Positions 1 to 12,374 of a stretch of 64,000 nt of DNA are shown piece by piece. The notes beneath the pieces are model-generated. The model was given only the letters and a program-made list of their open reading frames with translations. It was not told the DNA's origin and made no database searches. Each line of letters opens with the position of its first letter. The first letter of the stretch is position 1. The DNA comes from Martelella sp. AD-3 (GTDB taxonomy: Bacteria; Pseudomonadota; Alphaproteobacteria; Rhizobiales; Rhizobiaceae), in NCBI RefSeq assembly GCF_001578105.1, contig NZ_CP014275.1:930001-994000 (forward strand). The letters run 5' to 3'. The translations under genes and the position numbers were made by a program.

Positions 1-1455
<1,455 letters not shown>

Positions 1456-1485
1456 CCAGGTAATCTTAGCGGGGATTTATAACCC

Positions 1486-2364
1486 ATGGCTTCATTGAAG
1501 GATCTGAAGCTTCGCATTGCCTCGGTGAAGGCGACGCAGAAGATCACCAAGGCGATGCAGATGGTCGCCGCGGCGAAGCTGCGTCGCGCGCAGGAGGCCG
1601 CCGAGAATGCGCGGCCCTACTCCGAACGCATGGCAACCGTCATGGCCGACCTGACGGCGGCCGTCGGCGAGGGCGAGGAAGTGCCGAAGCTGATGAGCGG
1701 CACCGGCAAGGATGATGTTCATCTTCTGGTGGTCTGCACGGCCGAGCGCGGCCTTTGCGGCGGCTTCAACGCGCAGATCGCGCGCCATGCGCGCCTTGCT
1801 GCGCGTGACCTGATTTCCAAGGGCAAGACCGTCAAGATCTTCTGCGTCGGCCGCAAGGGCTATGATGCGCTGCGCCGCGAATTCGCCGACCTGATCGTTG
1901 AGCGGAAAGAGTTGCGCGATGTCCGCAAGATCGGCTTCGACAATGCCGAGGACGTTGCCAACCGCGTTATGGAGATGTTCGACGAGGGCGCTTTCGACGT
2001 TTGCACCCTGTTTTATTCCGAATTCAAATCGGTGATCTCGCAGGTGCCGACCGGCCTTCAGCTTATTCCGGCTTCGGCGCCGGAAGGCGCGGAAGAACGC
2101 TCTGAGTCCGCGCTTTACGATTACGAGCCGAATGCGGAAACCATCCTGTCCGAGATCGTGCCGCTCAACATCCGCGTCCAGGTTTTCCGCGCCCTGCTGG
2201 AAAATGCCGCCGGCGAGATGGGCGCGAAGATGACCGCGATGGACAATGCGACGCGCAATGCCGGTGAGATGATCGACAAGCTGACGCTTTCCTACAACCG
2301 TCAGCGTCAGGAAAAGATCACCACGGAACTGATTGAAATTATTTCCGGCGCGGAAGCGCTGTAA
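1486..2364 (+). CDS. atpG: F1 ATP synthase subunit gamma
   Basis: Central stalk subunit that rotates inside the alpha3beta3 ring. The protein is 292 aa, normal for the family. The N-terminal helix ([20 protein letters not shown], then [15 protein letters not shown]) and the C-terminal helix containing [18 protein letters not shown] and [16 protein letters not shown] are both diagnostic. It lies 30 bp after atpA and 23 bp before atpD, so it is certainly co-transcribed with them. Confidence 0.97.
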   Translation: MASLKDLKLRIASVKATQKITKAMQMVAAAKLRRAQEAAENARPYSERMATVMADLTAAVGEGEEVPKLMSGTGKDDVHLLVVCTAERGLCGGFNAQIARHARLAARDLISKGKTVKIFCVGRKGYDALRREFADLIVERKELRDVRKIGFDNAEDVANRVMEMFDEGAFDVCTLFYSEFKSVISQVPTGLQLIPASAPEGAEERSESALYDYEPNAETILSEIVPLNIRVQVFRALLENAAGEMGAKMTAMDNATRNAGEMIDKLTLSYNRQRQEKITTELIEIISGAEAL

Positions 2365-2372
2365 GAGCTTGA

Positions 2373-3824
<1,452 letters not shown>

Positions 3825-3834
3825 TCTTTCAGGC

Positions 3835-3854
3835 GGGCGGCGTAAGCGCCGCCC
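3835..3854 (+). other. Intercistronic hairpin between atpD and atpC
   Basis: Perfect 8-bp arms GGGCGGCG and CGCCGCCC around a TAAG tetraloop lie 11 bp after the atpD stop. No T-run follows, so it is not a classic terminator. It could stabilise the upstream mRNA 3' end or lower atpC expression; that role is inference. Confidence 0.55.
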
Positions 3855-3896
3855 ATCGGTTATCGGTGATTTTGCAAGACAAGAGATTGGAACGTC

Positions 3897-4301
3897 ATGG
3901 CTGACACGATGATTTTCGAGCTGGTGACCCCTGAAAAGCTGCTGGCCTCCGCCGAAACGGATGCCGTCGTCATTCCCGCCGCGGAAGGCGAGATGACGGT
4001 GATGCCGGATCACGCGCCGACCATGACGACGGTTCGTCCCGGCATGGTGAAGTTCAAGAATCACGACGGCAAGGAATTCCAGTTCCTGGTCTTCCACGGC
4101 TTCGCCGATATCCAGGGCAATGCCTGCACGCTTCTGGCCGAAACAGCCGTGCCGATCGGCGAGGCGTCGGATGCCATCGAGCATCGCATCAAGGCGCTCC
4201 GCAAGGAACTCGACGATGCAAGCCATCGCGAGCACAAGAGCGCCATCGAGCAGATGATGAACGAGTTGACGCATCTGAACGAGACGGTCTTCCCGGGCTG
4301 A
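3897..4301 (+). CDS. atpC: F1 ATP synthase subunit epsilon
   Basis: Epsilon subunit of the F1 central stalk, 134 aa, which couples rotation and inhibits ATP hydrolysis. The N-terminal beta-sandwich is recognisable from FELVTPEKLL and GEMTVMPDHAP; the C-terminal part forms the helical hairpin. It closes the operon: a strong hairpin with T-run follows 32 bp after its stop. The 72-bp atpD-atpC gap is larger than the other gaps in the operon. Confidence 0.96.
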   Translation: MADTMIFELVTPEKLLASAETDAVVIPAAEGEMTVMPDHAPTMTTVRPGMVKFKNHDGKEFQFLVFHGFADIQGNACTLLAETAVPIGEASDAIEHRIKALRKELDDASHREHKSAIEQMMNELTHLNETVFPG

Positions 4302-4333
4302 TCCCGCCCTGAATTGTTCATGAGTTCGCGCGA

Positions 4334-4359
4334 GCCGCAGCATTTTCGCTGCGGCTTTT
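4334..4359 (+). terminator. Rho-independent terminator of the atp operon
   Basis: Perfect 8-bp arms GCCGCAGC (4334-4341) and GCTGCGGC (4348-4355) with a 6-nt loop are followed directly by TTTT. The position just after atpC fits transcription termination of the F1 operon. Confidence 0.85.
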
Positions 4360-4675
4360 CGCGTTTTCTGGCTATCCTTTCGGACTTGCCCACGCGCCGA
4401 GGAGCTGTTTGGCAGGGCAGCGGCGGCACAGAGCGGAAATGAACAGCGCGTAACGCGGTGTCAGGGTGCCGGACTGAGGATGACAAAGTTAAGGGAAAAG
4501 CTGCGCAGCAATATCGTTGTTATTCATGGGATCGGGGCGCCCGTGCTGGCCGGTTCCGGACTGCCAGGCGTGCTGAAGGCCCATCCGGACGGCCGGCCGC
4601 GGCCTCAGGGTGTCCGCCGGACGTGAATGGCCTCGTCCTCCGCAGCGATCATTAAACGTCCGCATGGACGCGCGG
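4360..4675. other. Non-coding gap between atp terminator and WD40 gene
   Basis: About 316 bp with no convincing coding frame on either strand: the short open frames here lack ribosome-binding sites and recognisable protein sequence. The WD40 gene converges into it from the right. I see no tRNA, no clear terminator for the leftward operon and no repeat. Confidence 0.5.
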
Positions 4676-5662
4676 CTATGCCGAAATCGTGACGATACCG
4701 CAATCCCCGGCTTCTGAGGCAAAGGCCAGGCGCTCGCCCGCTTCGTCCCAGGAGAGCGCCGTGATCGCCCCCTTGCCCTGGCGGCGCAGGAGCGCTTCCT
4801 TCTGGTCGGAAAGGCGCACGGCCATGATCATGCCGTCGATGAAGCCGATGGCGAGCATTTCTTCCGAAGGATGAAAGGCAACCTGGGTGACCAGGATATT
4901 GGCGCGGGTGCCAAGTTCGAGCGGCGCCTTGCCCATCGGCCCGTCCTTTCCGGAAAACGGCCAGACAATGGCGGCCGGCGCGCCGGAGGTTGCCAGCCAC
5001 TTGCCTTTCGGCGACCAGGACCAGGATTTCACCTTGGCCGGATAGCCGCTCATGCGCATGTGGCGCGCTTCCGCCGACAGCTTCCCGTCCAGCTTCCATC
5101 CATGCAGCGCATTTTCCTGCATGGCGGTGACCAGAAAGCGCCCGTCGGGCGAGAAGGTGATGCCGACATGGGCGCCCTTCCATTCCAGATCGACCGGCGG
5201 GGCGGAGCCTGCAACCCAGTGCAGCGAGGCGCCGTTATAACGTGCGGCCGCGATCCTGAGGCCCTTGGGAGCGAACGTGACCGCCTCGACGCTGCGCTCC
5301 TCGGGAAAGAGATGCGACGCGCCGCTGGCAATCACCCGCGTCTCCTTGCCCACGGCATAGGCGACGGCCCCGTGCGGGCCGCCGGCGACGACGGAAATCC
5401 ACTTGCGCGGCACGCTTGCCAGTTCCTCGAAGGAGCCGTCTTTTGCAAGGCGGAGCACGCGGCCATCCTCGCCGCCGGTGATCAGCGTCTGGCTGAAGGG
5501 ATCGCGCACGCAGGTGAGGAGGCCGTCATGGGCCTCCGTCACCTTCTCGCCGTCGTCGAGCCGGTGGATCCGGCCTCCGGCCGTGGCAAAGAACGGAATT
5601 CCGCCGAGAAAGGCGGCGGCGATGACGTGGTCGTCGATGTCGACGGGCGCAACGCTCGGCAT
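4676..5662 (-). CDS. WD40 repeat protein paired with a COG0523 GTPase
   Basis: About 328 aa beta-propeller protein. Repeated blade-like segments are visible, for example FSQTLITGGEDGRVLRL, VGITFSPDGRFLVTAMQ, WSWSPKGKWLATSGAPAAIV, FHPSEEMLAIGFIDG and ALSWDEAGERLAFASEAGDC. There is no signal peptide, so it is probably cytoplasmic. I chose the ATG at 5662 because it overlaps the stop of the upstream GTPase gene by one base (TGATG), implying translational coupling; an in-frame ATG at 5680 would add six residues. Tight coupling suggests it acts with the metallochaperone GTPase, perhaps as a scaffold or target; its exact function is unknown. Confidence 0.8.
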   Translation of the reverse strand: MPSVAPVDIDDHVIAAAFLGGIPFFATAGGRIHRLDDGEKVTEAHDGLLTCVRDPFSQTLITGGEDGRVLRLAKDGSFEELASVPRKWISVVAGGPHGAVAYAVGKETRVIASGASHLFPEERSVEAVTFAPKGLRIAAARYNGASLHWVAGSAPPVDLEWKGAHVGITFSPDGRFLVTAMQENALHGWKLDGKLSAEARHMRMSGYPAKVKSWSWSPKGKWLATSGAPAAIVWPFSGKDGPMGKAPLELGTRANILVTQVAFHPSEEMLAIGFIDGMIMAVRLSDQKEALLRRQGKGAITALSWDEAGERLAFASEAGDCGIVTISA

Positions 5663-6726
5663 CAGCTGCGGACCTCGCATGCCCGGAAGCTCTTCTCGAG
5701 CTTTTCGCGGTCAAGGTCGCGTCCGATGAAGACGAGCCGGCTTTCGCGCGCTTCGCCATCCTTCCAGGGGCGCTGGTGATCGCCTTCGATGATCATGTGC
5801 ACGCCCTGGACCACATAGCGATCGTCGTCCTTGTTGAAGGCTAGGATGCCCTTCAGGCGGAGGATGTTCGGCCCCTGGTTCTGGGTGACGGACTGGATCC
5901 ATGGGAAGAACCGGTTCGGGTCGAGTTCGCCACCGCGCAATGACACCGACTGCACCGTCACGTCGTGATGGTCGGACAGCCCGTGGTGGTGGTGCTCGTG
6001 ATCATGATCATGATCGTGGTGATGATGGTCGTGGTCGCAATCGGGACCGCAGACATGGTCGTCATGATCGTGGTCGAGGAAGTGCGGGTCGTCCTCCAGA
6101 ACATGTTTCAGATCGAACGCGTTCTGGTTGAGGATGCGTTCGAGTTCGATCCCCGATCGCTCCGTCCTGAAGATCCTGGCGGCCGGATTGATGGCGCGCA
6201 CCAGGCCTTCGACATCGGCCAGTTCCTCCGCGCTGACCAGGTCGGTCTTGTTCAGGAGCACGATATCGGCGAATGCGATCTGGTCCTCGGCCTCGCGGCT
6301 GTCCTTCAGGCGCAGCGGCAGGTGCTTGGCGTCGACCAGGGTGATGACGGCATCGAGCGCCGTCTTGGCCCGGACGTCGTCGTCCATGAAGAAGGTCTGG
6401 GCGACGGGAACCGGATCGGCAAGGCCTGTGGTCTCGACGATGATGCCGTCGAAACGCGGGCGCCGCATCAGGCCCTCGACGACCCGGATCAGGTCGCCGC
6501 GCACCGTGCAGCACACGCAGCCATTGTTCATTTCATAGATCTCCTCGTCGGATTCCACGATCAGGTCATTGTCAATGCCGATCTCGCCGAATTCGTTGAC
6601 GATGACCGCGTATTGCTTGCCATGATTTTCCGAGAGAATCCGGTTGAGCAGGGTGGTCTTGCCCGAGCCCAGGTAGCCCGTCAGCACGGTCACCGGAATG
6701 GGCGGAGCTGCTTGCGTGTCAGTCAT
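5662..6726 (-). CDS. COG0523/CobW-family metallochaperone GTPase, His-rich
   Basis: G3E-family P-loop GTPase, 354 aa. Visible motifs are Walker A GYLGSGKT (residues about 17-24), the hallmark metal-binding CVCC (70-73), ETTGLADP, and the guanine-specificity motif NKTD (159-162). A long His/Asp tract at about residues 214-254 lies before the C-terminal CobW domain (about 255-354); such tracts are associated with zinc binding. The start ATG at 6726 follows AAAGGAACGATC; a longer frame upstream has no homologous look. Members of this family deliver or allocate metal (zinc, cobalt, nitrile hydratase iron/cobalt). I see no convincing Zur box upstream, so zinc control is only a possibility. Confidence 0.9.
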   Translation of the reverse strand: MTDTQAAPPIPVTVLTGYLGSGKTTLLNRILSENHGKQYAVIVNEFGEIGIDNDLIVESDEEIYEMNNGCVCCTVRGDLIRVVEGLMRRPRFDGIIVETTGLADPVPVAQTFFMDDDVRAKTALDAVITLVDAKHLPLRLKDSREAEDQIAFADIVLLNKTDLVSAEELADVEGLVRAINPAARIFRTERSGIELERILNQNAFDLKHVLEDDPHFLDHDHDDHVCGPDCDHDHHHHDHDHDHEHHHHGLSDHHDVTVQSVSLRGGELDPNRFFPWIQSVTQNQGPNILRLKGILAFNKDDDRYVVQGVHMIIEGDHQRPWKDGEARESRLVFIGRDLDREKLEKSFRACEVRS

Positions 6727-6946
6727 GATCGTTCCTTTGAAGGATTTTCCGACTATATAAGGGTGATGGCGCCTGGCAGCAAGGCGGAGCAATGCCTGGC
6801 TTGCTTGTGAAAAGTCAGGTTCCACGGTGGTTTCCCGGGAAAATTAAACCGATTTTTGCTTTTATGTTGAATTCTTCGCGGTTTTTGAATTAAATTTTTA
6901 AATCAAGACACGCAGCGCGAGGCCTTCATTCACCGGGAGAAAAGCC

Positions 6947-7987
6947 GTGGCCCAGAAAGTCAAACTTTCCACAATCGCCGAATCTCTGGGGATATCGACG
7001 GCCACCGTATCGCTGGCGCTCCGCGACAGCCCGCTTGTCGCCACCGCCACGCGCGAGCGGATCAAGGAACAGGCGCGTGCACTCGGCTATATCTACAATC
7101 GCCGGGCCGCCAGCCTCAGGACATCGCGCTCCGGCATTATCGGCGTCGTCGTTCATGACATCATGAACCCGTTCTACGGCGAAATCCTCAAGGCCATCGA
7201 GAGCGAGCTGGACCGCAACCAGCACACCTTCATTCTCTCCAACCATTACGACTCGGTCGAAAAGCAGCGCAATTTCATCGAGACGCTGCTGCAGCTCGGC
7301 GGCGACGGCGTGATCATGTCGCCGGCCATCGGCACGCCGCCGGCCGATGTGCAACTGGCCGAGGACAACGGCATGCCGGCCATTTTCGTCGCTCGCACCA
7401 TGGAGGAGCTGGACCTGCCGACCTATCGCGGCGATGACAGCTACGGCATCGCGCTTGCCACCAATCACCTGATCGGGCTCGGCCACCGCTGCATCGCCAT
7501 GATCGGCGGCACGGACCAGACCTCGACCGGGCGCGACCGCTATGCAGGCTATGTCAATGCGCTGAAGAAAGCCAATATCCCGGTCGATCCGGGCCTGCGC
7601 ATTCCGGGCCCGCGCACCAAGCAGGGCGGTTTCGAGGCCGCGGTGCATTTTCTGTCGTTGCCGCAAAAGCCGACGGCGGCGGTCTGCTGGAACGATCTGG
7701 TGGCGATCGGCCTGATGAACGGCATTTCGCGCGCGGGGCTGACGCCGGGCGCCGATATTTCCGTCACCGGCTATGACGATCTCGAAGAGGCCTCGATCTC
7801 GACGCCGTCGCTTACCACCGTCTGGAACGGCCAGGCCGAGGTAGGCAGGCTGGCGGCGCGGGCGCTGCTCGACAGGCTTGCCGGCTCGAACGCGCCGAAC
7901 GGCATGCATCTCATCAAGCCGGAAATGCGCATCCGCCAGTCGACGGGCCCCTACCGCGAAACCGCCGAGAGCTATCTTGCGCTTTGA
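6947..7987 (+). CDS. LacI-family transcriptional regulator
   Basis: 346 aa repressor-type regulator. The N-terminal helix-turn-helix reads KLSTIAESLGISTATVSLAL, followed by the hinge region and a periplasmic-binding-protein-like sugar-binding domain (SGIIGVVVHDIMNPFYGEI; CWNDLVAIGLMNGISRAGL; SVTGYDDLEEASISTPSLTT). The GTG start at 6947 has GGGAGA seven bases upstream. The 220-bp divergent gap to the COG0523 gene is AT-rich at 6841-6905, with a 7-bp direct repeat TTGAATT (6867 and 6885), likely the promoter zone. The next gene, a 2-hydroxyacid dehydrogenase 57 bp downstream, is probably co-transcribed and controlled by it. Confidence 0.92.
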   Translation: MAQKVKLSTIAESLGISTATVSLALRDSPLVATATRERIKEQARALGYIYNRRAASLRTSRSGIIGVVVHDIMNPFYGEILKAIESELDRNQHTFILSNHYDSVEKQRNFIETLLQLGGDGVIMSPAIGTPPADVQLAEDNGMPAIFVARTMEELDLPTYRGDDSYGIALATNHLIGLGHRCIAMIGGTDQTSTGRDRYAGYVNALKKANIPVDPGLRIPGPRTKQGGFEAAVHFLSLPQKPTAAVCWNDLVAIGLMNGISRAGLTPGADISVTGYDDLEEASISTPSLTTVWNGQAEVGRLAARALLDRLAGSNAPNGMHLIKPEMRIRQSTGPYRETAESYLAL

Positions 7988-8044
7988 GGCCCTGCTACAT
8001 CTTCTGATAACCCTTTCATAACCAGAACGTTCCCGGGAGGATCC

Positions 8045-9004
8045 ATGCCCAAACCAACCGTCATGCTTTCACAAAGCCTCAACCCCTTTGTCCAGAGCGT
8101 TTTGAAGGACGATTATGAACTGGTGAGCATGCCCGAGGCCGGTCCCGGCGCGCTTGGCGCGAAGGTTGACGACATCAGGGCCGTGGTGGCCTTTGGCGGC
8201 TTTTCCGCCGAGCAGATGGATGCGCTGCCCAATCTCGAGATCATCGCCTGCCCGGGCGTGGGCTATGACGGCATCGACACGACCCATGCCGCAGAACGCG
8301 GAATCGTCGTCACCCATACGCCGAATGTCCTGAATGACGAGGTTGCCGACACCGCTGTGGCGCTTCTTCTGAATGCCGTCCGGCGTCTCTATGCGGCAGA
8401 ACGGTTCTTGCGCGAGGGCCGCTGGGAGAGCGAGGGCAATTTCCCGCTCTCGCCCTTTTCGGTGAAGGGGCGCAAGGTCGGGCTCTATGGTCTCGGCCGG
8501 ATCGGGCTCGAGATCGCAAGCCGGCTGGAGCCGTTCAAGGTCGAGATTTCCTATCACACCCGCAGCCCGAAAAAGGGCGTCGACTATGCCTATCATCCGA
8601 CGCTGGCCTCGCTTGCGGAAGCCGTCGATACGCTGATCTGCATCGTTCCGAAGACGCCGGAGACGCACAAAGCGGTCAATGCCGAAATCCTGTCGGCGCT
8701 CGGCCCCGATGGCATTCTGGTCAATGTCGGGCGCGGCTGGAGCGTCGACGAGGACGCGCTGATCGCCGCCCTTGAGGCCGGCACGCTCGGCGGCGCGGGC
8801 CTCGATGTCTTTTATGATGAGCCGCATGTGCCCGAGGCGCTTCGGGGGTTCGACAATGTCAGCCTGCTGCCGCATGTGGCTTCCGCTTCTGTGCCGACCA
8901 GAAAGGGAATGGGCCAACTTGTCGCCGACAATCTGAAGGGCTGGTTTGCCGAAGGGCGGCCGGTCACGCCCGTGCCCGAGACGCCGGTTCCGCCGAAAGC
9001 CTGA
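8045..9004 (+). CDS. D-2-hydroxyacid dehydrogenase (glyoxylate/hydroxypyruvate reductase-like)
   Basis: 319 aa NAD(P)-dependent dehydrogenase of the D-isomer-specific family; expected reaction is reduction of a 2-oxoacid such as glyoxylate or hydroxypyruvate. Key signs are the Rossmann motif GLYGLGRIGLEIA, the substrate-binding NVGRGWSVDED with catalytic Arg, the catalytic His in LLPHVASAS, and CPGVGYDGID. The SD GGGAGG precedes the ATG. It sits behind a LacI regulator and ends only 2 bp from the convergent marR stop. The precise substrate cannot be read from sequence. Confidence 0.88.
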   Translation: MPKPTVMLSQSLNPFVQSVLKDDYELVSMPEAGPGALGAKVDDIRAVVAFGGFSAEQMDALPNLEIIACPGVGYDGIDTTHAAERGIVVTHTPNVLNDEVADTAVALLLNAVRRLYAAERFLREGRWESEGNFPLSPFSVKGRKVGLYGLGRIGLEIASRLEPFKVEISYHTRSPKKGVDYAYHPTLASLAEAVDTLICIVPKTPETHKAVNAEILSALGPDGILVNVGRGWSVDEDALIAALEAGTLGGAGLDVFYDEPHVPEALRGFDNVSLLPHVASASVPTRKGMGQLVADNLKGWFAEGRPVTPVPETPVPPKA

Positions 9005-9006
9005 CG

Positions 9007-9441
9007 TCAGGACCGCTGCCTTCTGGTTTCGATGACCTTCCGCATAAGGCCGACAAATTGCGCGCCCTCTTCCGCCGAAAGGCCGGAGAGGGCGTCTTCG
9101 TTCTCGGCCGTGGCTGCGGCGACGGCTGGCGCGCGCAGGGCGCGGGCGCGTTCCGTCAGCCTTATGCGCTGAACGCGGCCGTCCTCAAGGTCCCTTTCCC
9201 GCCTGATCAATCCGTCACGCTCCATGCGCGAAAGCGTGTTGGCCATCGTCGCCTGTTCGATATCCAGCCGCTCCACCAGTTCTTTCTGCGTCAGCCCGTC
9301 ATGGTCCCAAAGTTCCAGAAGAGCGGGAAAGGTGCCCGTGGTCAGTCCGAGCGGCCGGATGCGGGCCGCAAGCCCGCGCTCGAAAAGGCGCGCCATATGG
9401 TTGGCGAGATAGCCGGCGGAATCGTCTTTTGAAAAGGTCAT
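9007..9441 (-). CDS. MarR-family transcriptional regulator
   Basis: About 144 aa winged-helix regulator. The MarR core is seen in LTQKELVERLDIEQATMANT and LSRMERDGLIRRERDLEDGR. The start is uncertain: the ATG at 9441 is preferred because an alternative ATG at 9462 would lie inside a palindromic operator; neither has a good Shine-Dalgarno site. It is divergent from a small membrane-protein gene, and two near-identical palindromes occupy the shared gap, so it very probably represses itself and the neighbour. Confidence 0.88.
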   Translation of the reverse strand: MTFSKDDSAGYLANHMARLFERGLAARIRPLGLTTGTFPALLELWDHDGLTQKELVERLDIEQATMANTLSRMERDGLIRRERDLEDGRVQRIRLTERARALRAPAVAAATAENEDALSGLSAEEGAQFVGLMRKVIETRRQRS

Positions 9442-9456
9442 GATGTTCGATAACAC

Positions 9457-9476
9457 TTGCATAGCAAGCTATGCAA
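9457..9476. promoter_or_regulatory. MarR operator 1 (palindrome)
   Basis: Arms TTGCATAGC and GCTATGCAA (9 bp each, perfect) flank a central AA. It lies at the marR-proximal side of the divergent gap. Confidence 0.8.
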
Positions 9477-9479
9477 TTA

Positions 9480-9497
9480 TATATAGCAAGCTATATA
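9480..9497. promoter_or_regulatory. MarR operator 2 (palindrome)
   Basis: Arms TATATAGC and GCTATATA (8 bp each, perfect) flank the same central AA as operator 1; the inner core TAGCAAGCTA is identical. The two centres are exactly 22 bp apart, about two helical turns, so dimers would bind the same face of the DNA. Confidence 0.8.
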
Positions 9498-9517
9498 ATA
9501 ATGAATGGAGCACTGAC

Positions 9518-9952
9518 ATGCTGAAGACCCTGCATCCCGTCGCCGGAGGCCTGGCCCTGGCTCTCATCATCGCATTCTGGCTTTCGACCGTTCTTGCGGA
9601 AACGCTTGCCGGGCCGGCGCTCGTCACGCTGGTCAAGACATCGATCCCCTGGGGCTTCTTGTTGCTTGTGCCGCTCCTGGCGCTCGCGGGGTTTTCCGGC
9701 TTCCGCCTGGCGCGGCCAATGCGCGGGCCGCTTGTGGCGGCAAAGCGCCGGCGCATGCCGATCATCGCCATCAACGGCATTGTGGTGCTGATCCCGTGCG
9801 CCCTGTTCCTCGCCTCAAAGGCGCAGGCAGGCGCGTTTGACGCGTCCTTCTACGTCGTGCAGGCGCTCGAGCTCGTCTTCGGCGCTATCAACATCTCGCT
9901 GATGGGCATGAACATGCGCGACGGGCGGCGGATGACGGCAAAGCGCCGCTGA
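9518..9952 (+). CDS. Small four-helix membrane protein, probable MarR target
   Basis: 144 aa, function not recognised. The sequence has about four hydrophobic segments (GGLALALIIAFWLSTVLA; WGFLLLVPLLALAGFSGF; PIIAINGIVVLIPCALFLAS; SFYVVQALELVFGAINISL) and basic loops, consistent with an inner-membrane protein. The ATG at 9518 is chosen because GGAG lies at 9507-9510; longer frames run through the operators. Its divergent position behind two MarR palindromes suggests that it is induced when the MarR protein releases DNA. Confidence 0.75.
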   Translation: MLKTLHPVAGGLALALIIAFWLSTVLAETLAGPALVTLVKTSIPWGFLLLVPLLALAGFSGFRLARPMRGPLVAAKRRRMPIIAINGIVVLIPCALFLASKAQAGAFDASFYVVQALELVFGAINISLMGMNMRDGRRMTAKRR

Positions 9953-9993
9953 CCGCGCTCCGCATCATCGATCGCCGCCGTCCGGGCCGGGCG

Positions 9994-10752
9994 TCAGGTC
10001 CGGCCGGCGGCGGTGGCATAGGCCCGAACGGCATCGCCGAAAGCCGCAAACAGCCTGCGCGACGTTTCGTCTGTCTTCGCCCAGTATTCCGGATGCCACT
10101 GGACGCCGACGGCGAAATTCCTCGCGCCGATGACCGAGACGGCCTCCACCGTGCCGTCGGGCGCAATGGCCTCGACCGCAAGCCCGGGCGCGACGTCGCC
10201 GATTGCCTGCCGGTGCAGAGAATTGACCTTGATCTCGCCGGGGCCGAGAATATCGGCAAGGCAGGTGCCTTCCTTCACATGCACCGGCTGGCGGATGATG
10301 AAGAGGGCGTCGCGGTCGCCTTCGGGCGGCTGACGGTGGTCGATGCGCCCTTCAAGCTCGTGCACCTCGCTCACCAGCGTGCCGCCAAGGGCGACATTGA
10401 GCTCCTGGATGCCGCGGCAGATGCACAGAAGCGGCATGCCGCGTTCGATCGCGCGTCGGATCATCGGGAGCGTCGTGGCATCCCGGCCGGGGTCGAAGGG
10501 GCCGTCGCGCTCCTCCTCGGTCCTGCCATAGAGCGCCGGCGCGACATTGGAGCGCGAACCGGTGATCATCACCCCGTCGACCCGGTCGAGCATGGCGTCG
10601 ATCTCCTGCGCTTCGCCAAGCGCGGGAATGATGAAGCTCATCGCGCCGGCGACGTCCAGCGCCGCGCCGACATATTGCTGCTGCGCTGCATGCCAGGTGG
10701 TCTCCCGGAAAAAACAGGTATCGGCAGGAACGGCGACGATCGGTTTCGGCAT
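9994..10752 (-). CDS. Peptidase C26 / gamma-glutamyl-GABA hydrolase-like (PuuD family)
   Basis: 252 aa class-I glutamine amidotransferase-like hydrolase. The nucleophile Cys lies in LLCICRGIQELNVALGG and the catalytic His/Glu in VQWHPEYW. PuuD-type enzymes cleave gamma-glutamyl-GABA in putrescine degradation; other members hydrolyse related gamma-glutamyl amides. The ATG at 10752 begins MPKPIVAVPAD, the normal family N-terminus; an open extension upstream is not conserved-looking. It is monocistronic here and divergent from the TRAP binding-protein gene. Confidence 0.85.
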   Translation of the reverse strand: MPKPIVAVPADTCFFRETTWHAAQQQYVGAALDVAGAMSFIIPALGEAQEIDAMLDRVDGVMITGSRSNVAPALYGRTEEERDGPFDPGRDATTLPMIRRAIERGMPLLCICRGIQELNVALGGTLVSEVHELEGRIDHRQPPEGDRDALFIIRQPVHVKEGTCLADILGPGEIKVNSLHRQAIGDVAPGLAVEAIAPDGTVEAVSVIGARNFAVGVQWHPEYWAKTDETSRRLFAAFGDAVRAYATAAGRT

Positions 10753-10943
10753 GGTGGCTCCGCTGGCGGTTTTTTCGAAGTGATGTCGCCTTGTCGGAGG
10801 TCTGTCAAACGAATCCGCGCCGCACGTCCATGGCAAATTCTGATCGGACGATAATAGCCCGTGATCGCGGACCATTAGACATTGGTCGTATCGGGCCGGA
10901 ATTCGGGGCAGAAAAGTCTCCTTCGCCTGCAGGCGAGAGTTGA

Positions 10944-12146
<1,203 letters not shown>

Positions 12147-12174
12147 TCCGGGCAGGTTCTGGCGCATAAAGGAC

Positions 12175-12204
12175 AACCCGGAAGCGACCGCTTCCGGGTT
12201 TTTT
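12175..12204 (+). terminator. Rho-independent terminator of the TRAP binding-protein gene
   Basis: Perfect 10-bp arms AACCCGGAAG (12175-12184) and CTTCCGGGTT (12191-12200) with a 6-nt loop run into TTTT. Confidence 0.9.
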
Positions 12205-12320
12205 GCTGACAAAGCCAAAGGGACGCAGGTTGTTGCCTCCATCGGCCTTCCCCGCAGGCGTCATGCTCGTGTCGAGCACGATGATGACGCGCAGAGAAGA
12301 CATTCTTTGCCAGGAAGAAA

Positions 12321-12350
12321 AACCCCGAAAGCGGCTGCTTCCGGGGTTTT
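12321..12350. terminator. Bidirectional hairpin terminator at the TRAP permease 3' end
   Basis: 12-bp arms with one mismatch (12321-12332 and 12337-12348, core AACCCCG/CGGGGTT). A T-run lies on the plus side and an A-rich tract on the minus side, so it can terminate the leftward permease operon and back up the rightward terminator. Confidence 0.75.
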
Positions 12351-12374
12351 CGCTGCTTTGCCTGCGCCGATACC

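Noticed and set aside
6727..6946. Zur box upstream of the COG0523 GTPase
   Set aside because: I looked for an alphaproteobacterial Zur-type dyad and found only general AT-richness and a TTGAATT direct repeat.
8025..8032. GAACGTTC palindrome before the hydroxyacid dehydrogenase gene as a LacI operator
   Set aside because: The dyad is only 8 bp and sits almost on the ribosome-binding site; the symmetry does not extend, so evidence is too weak.
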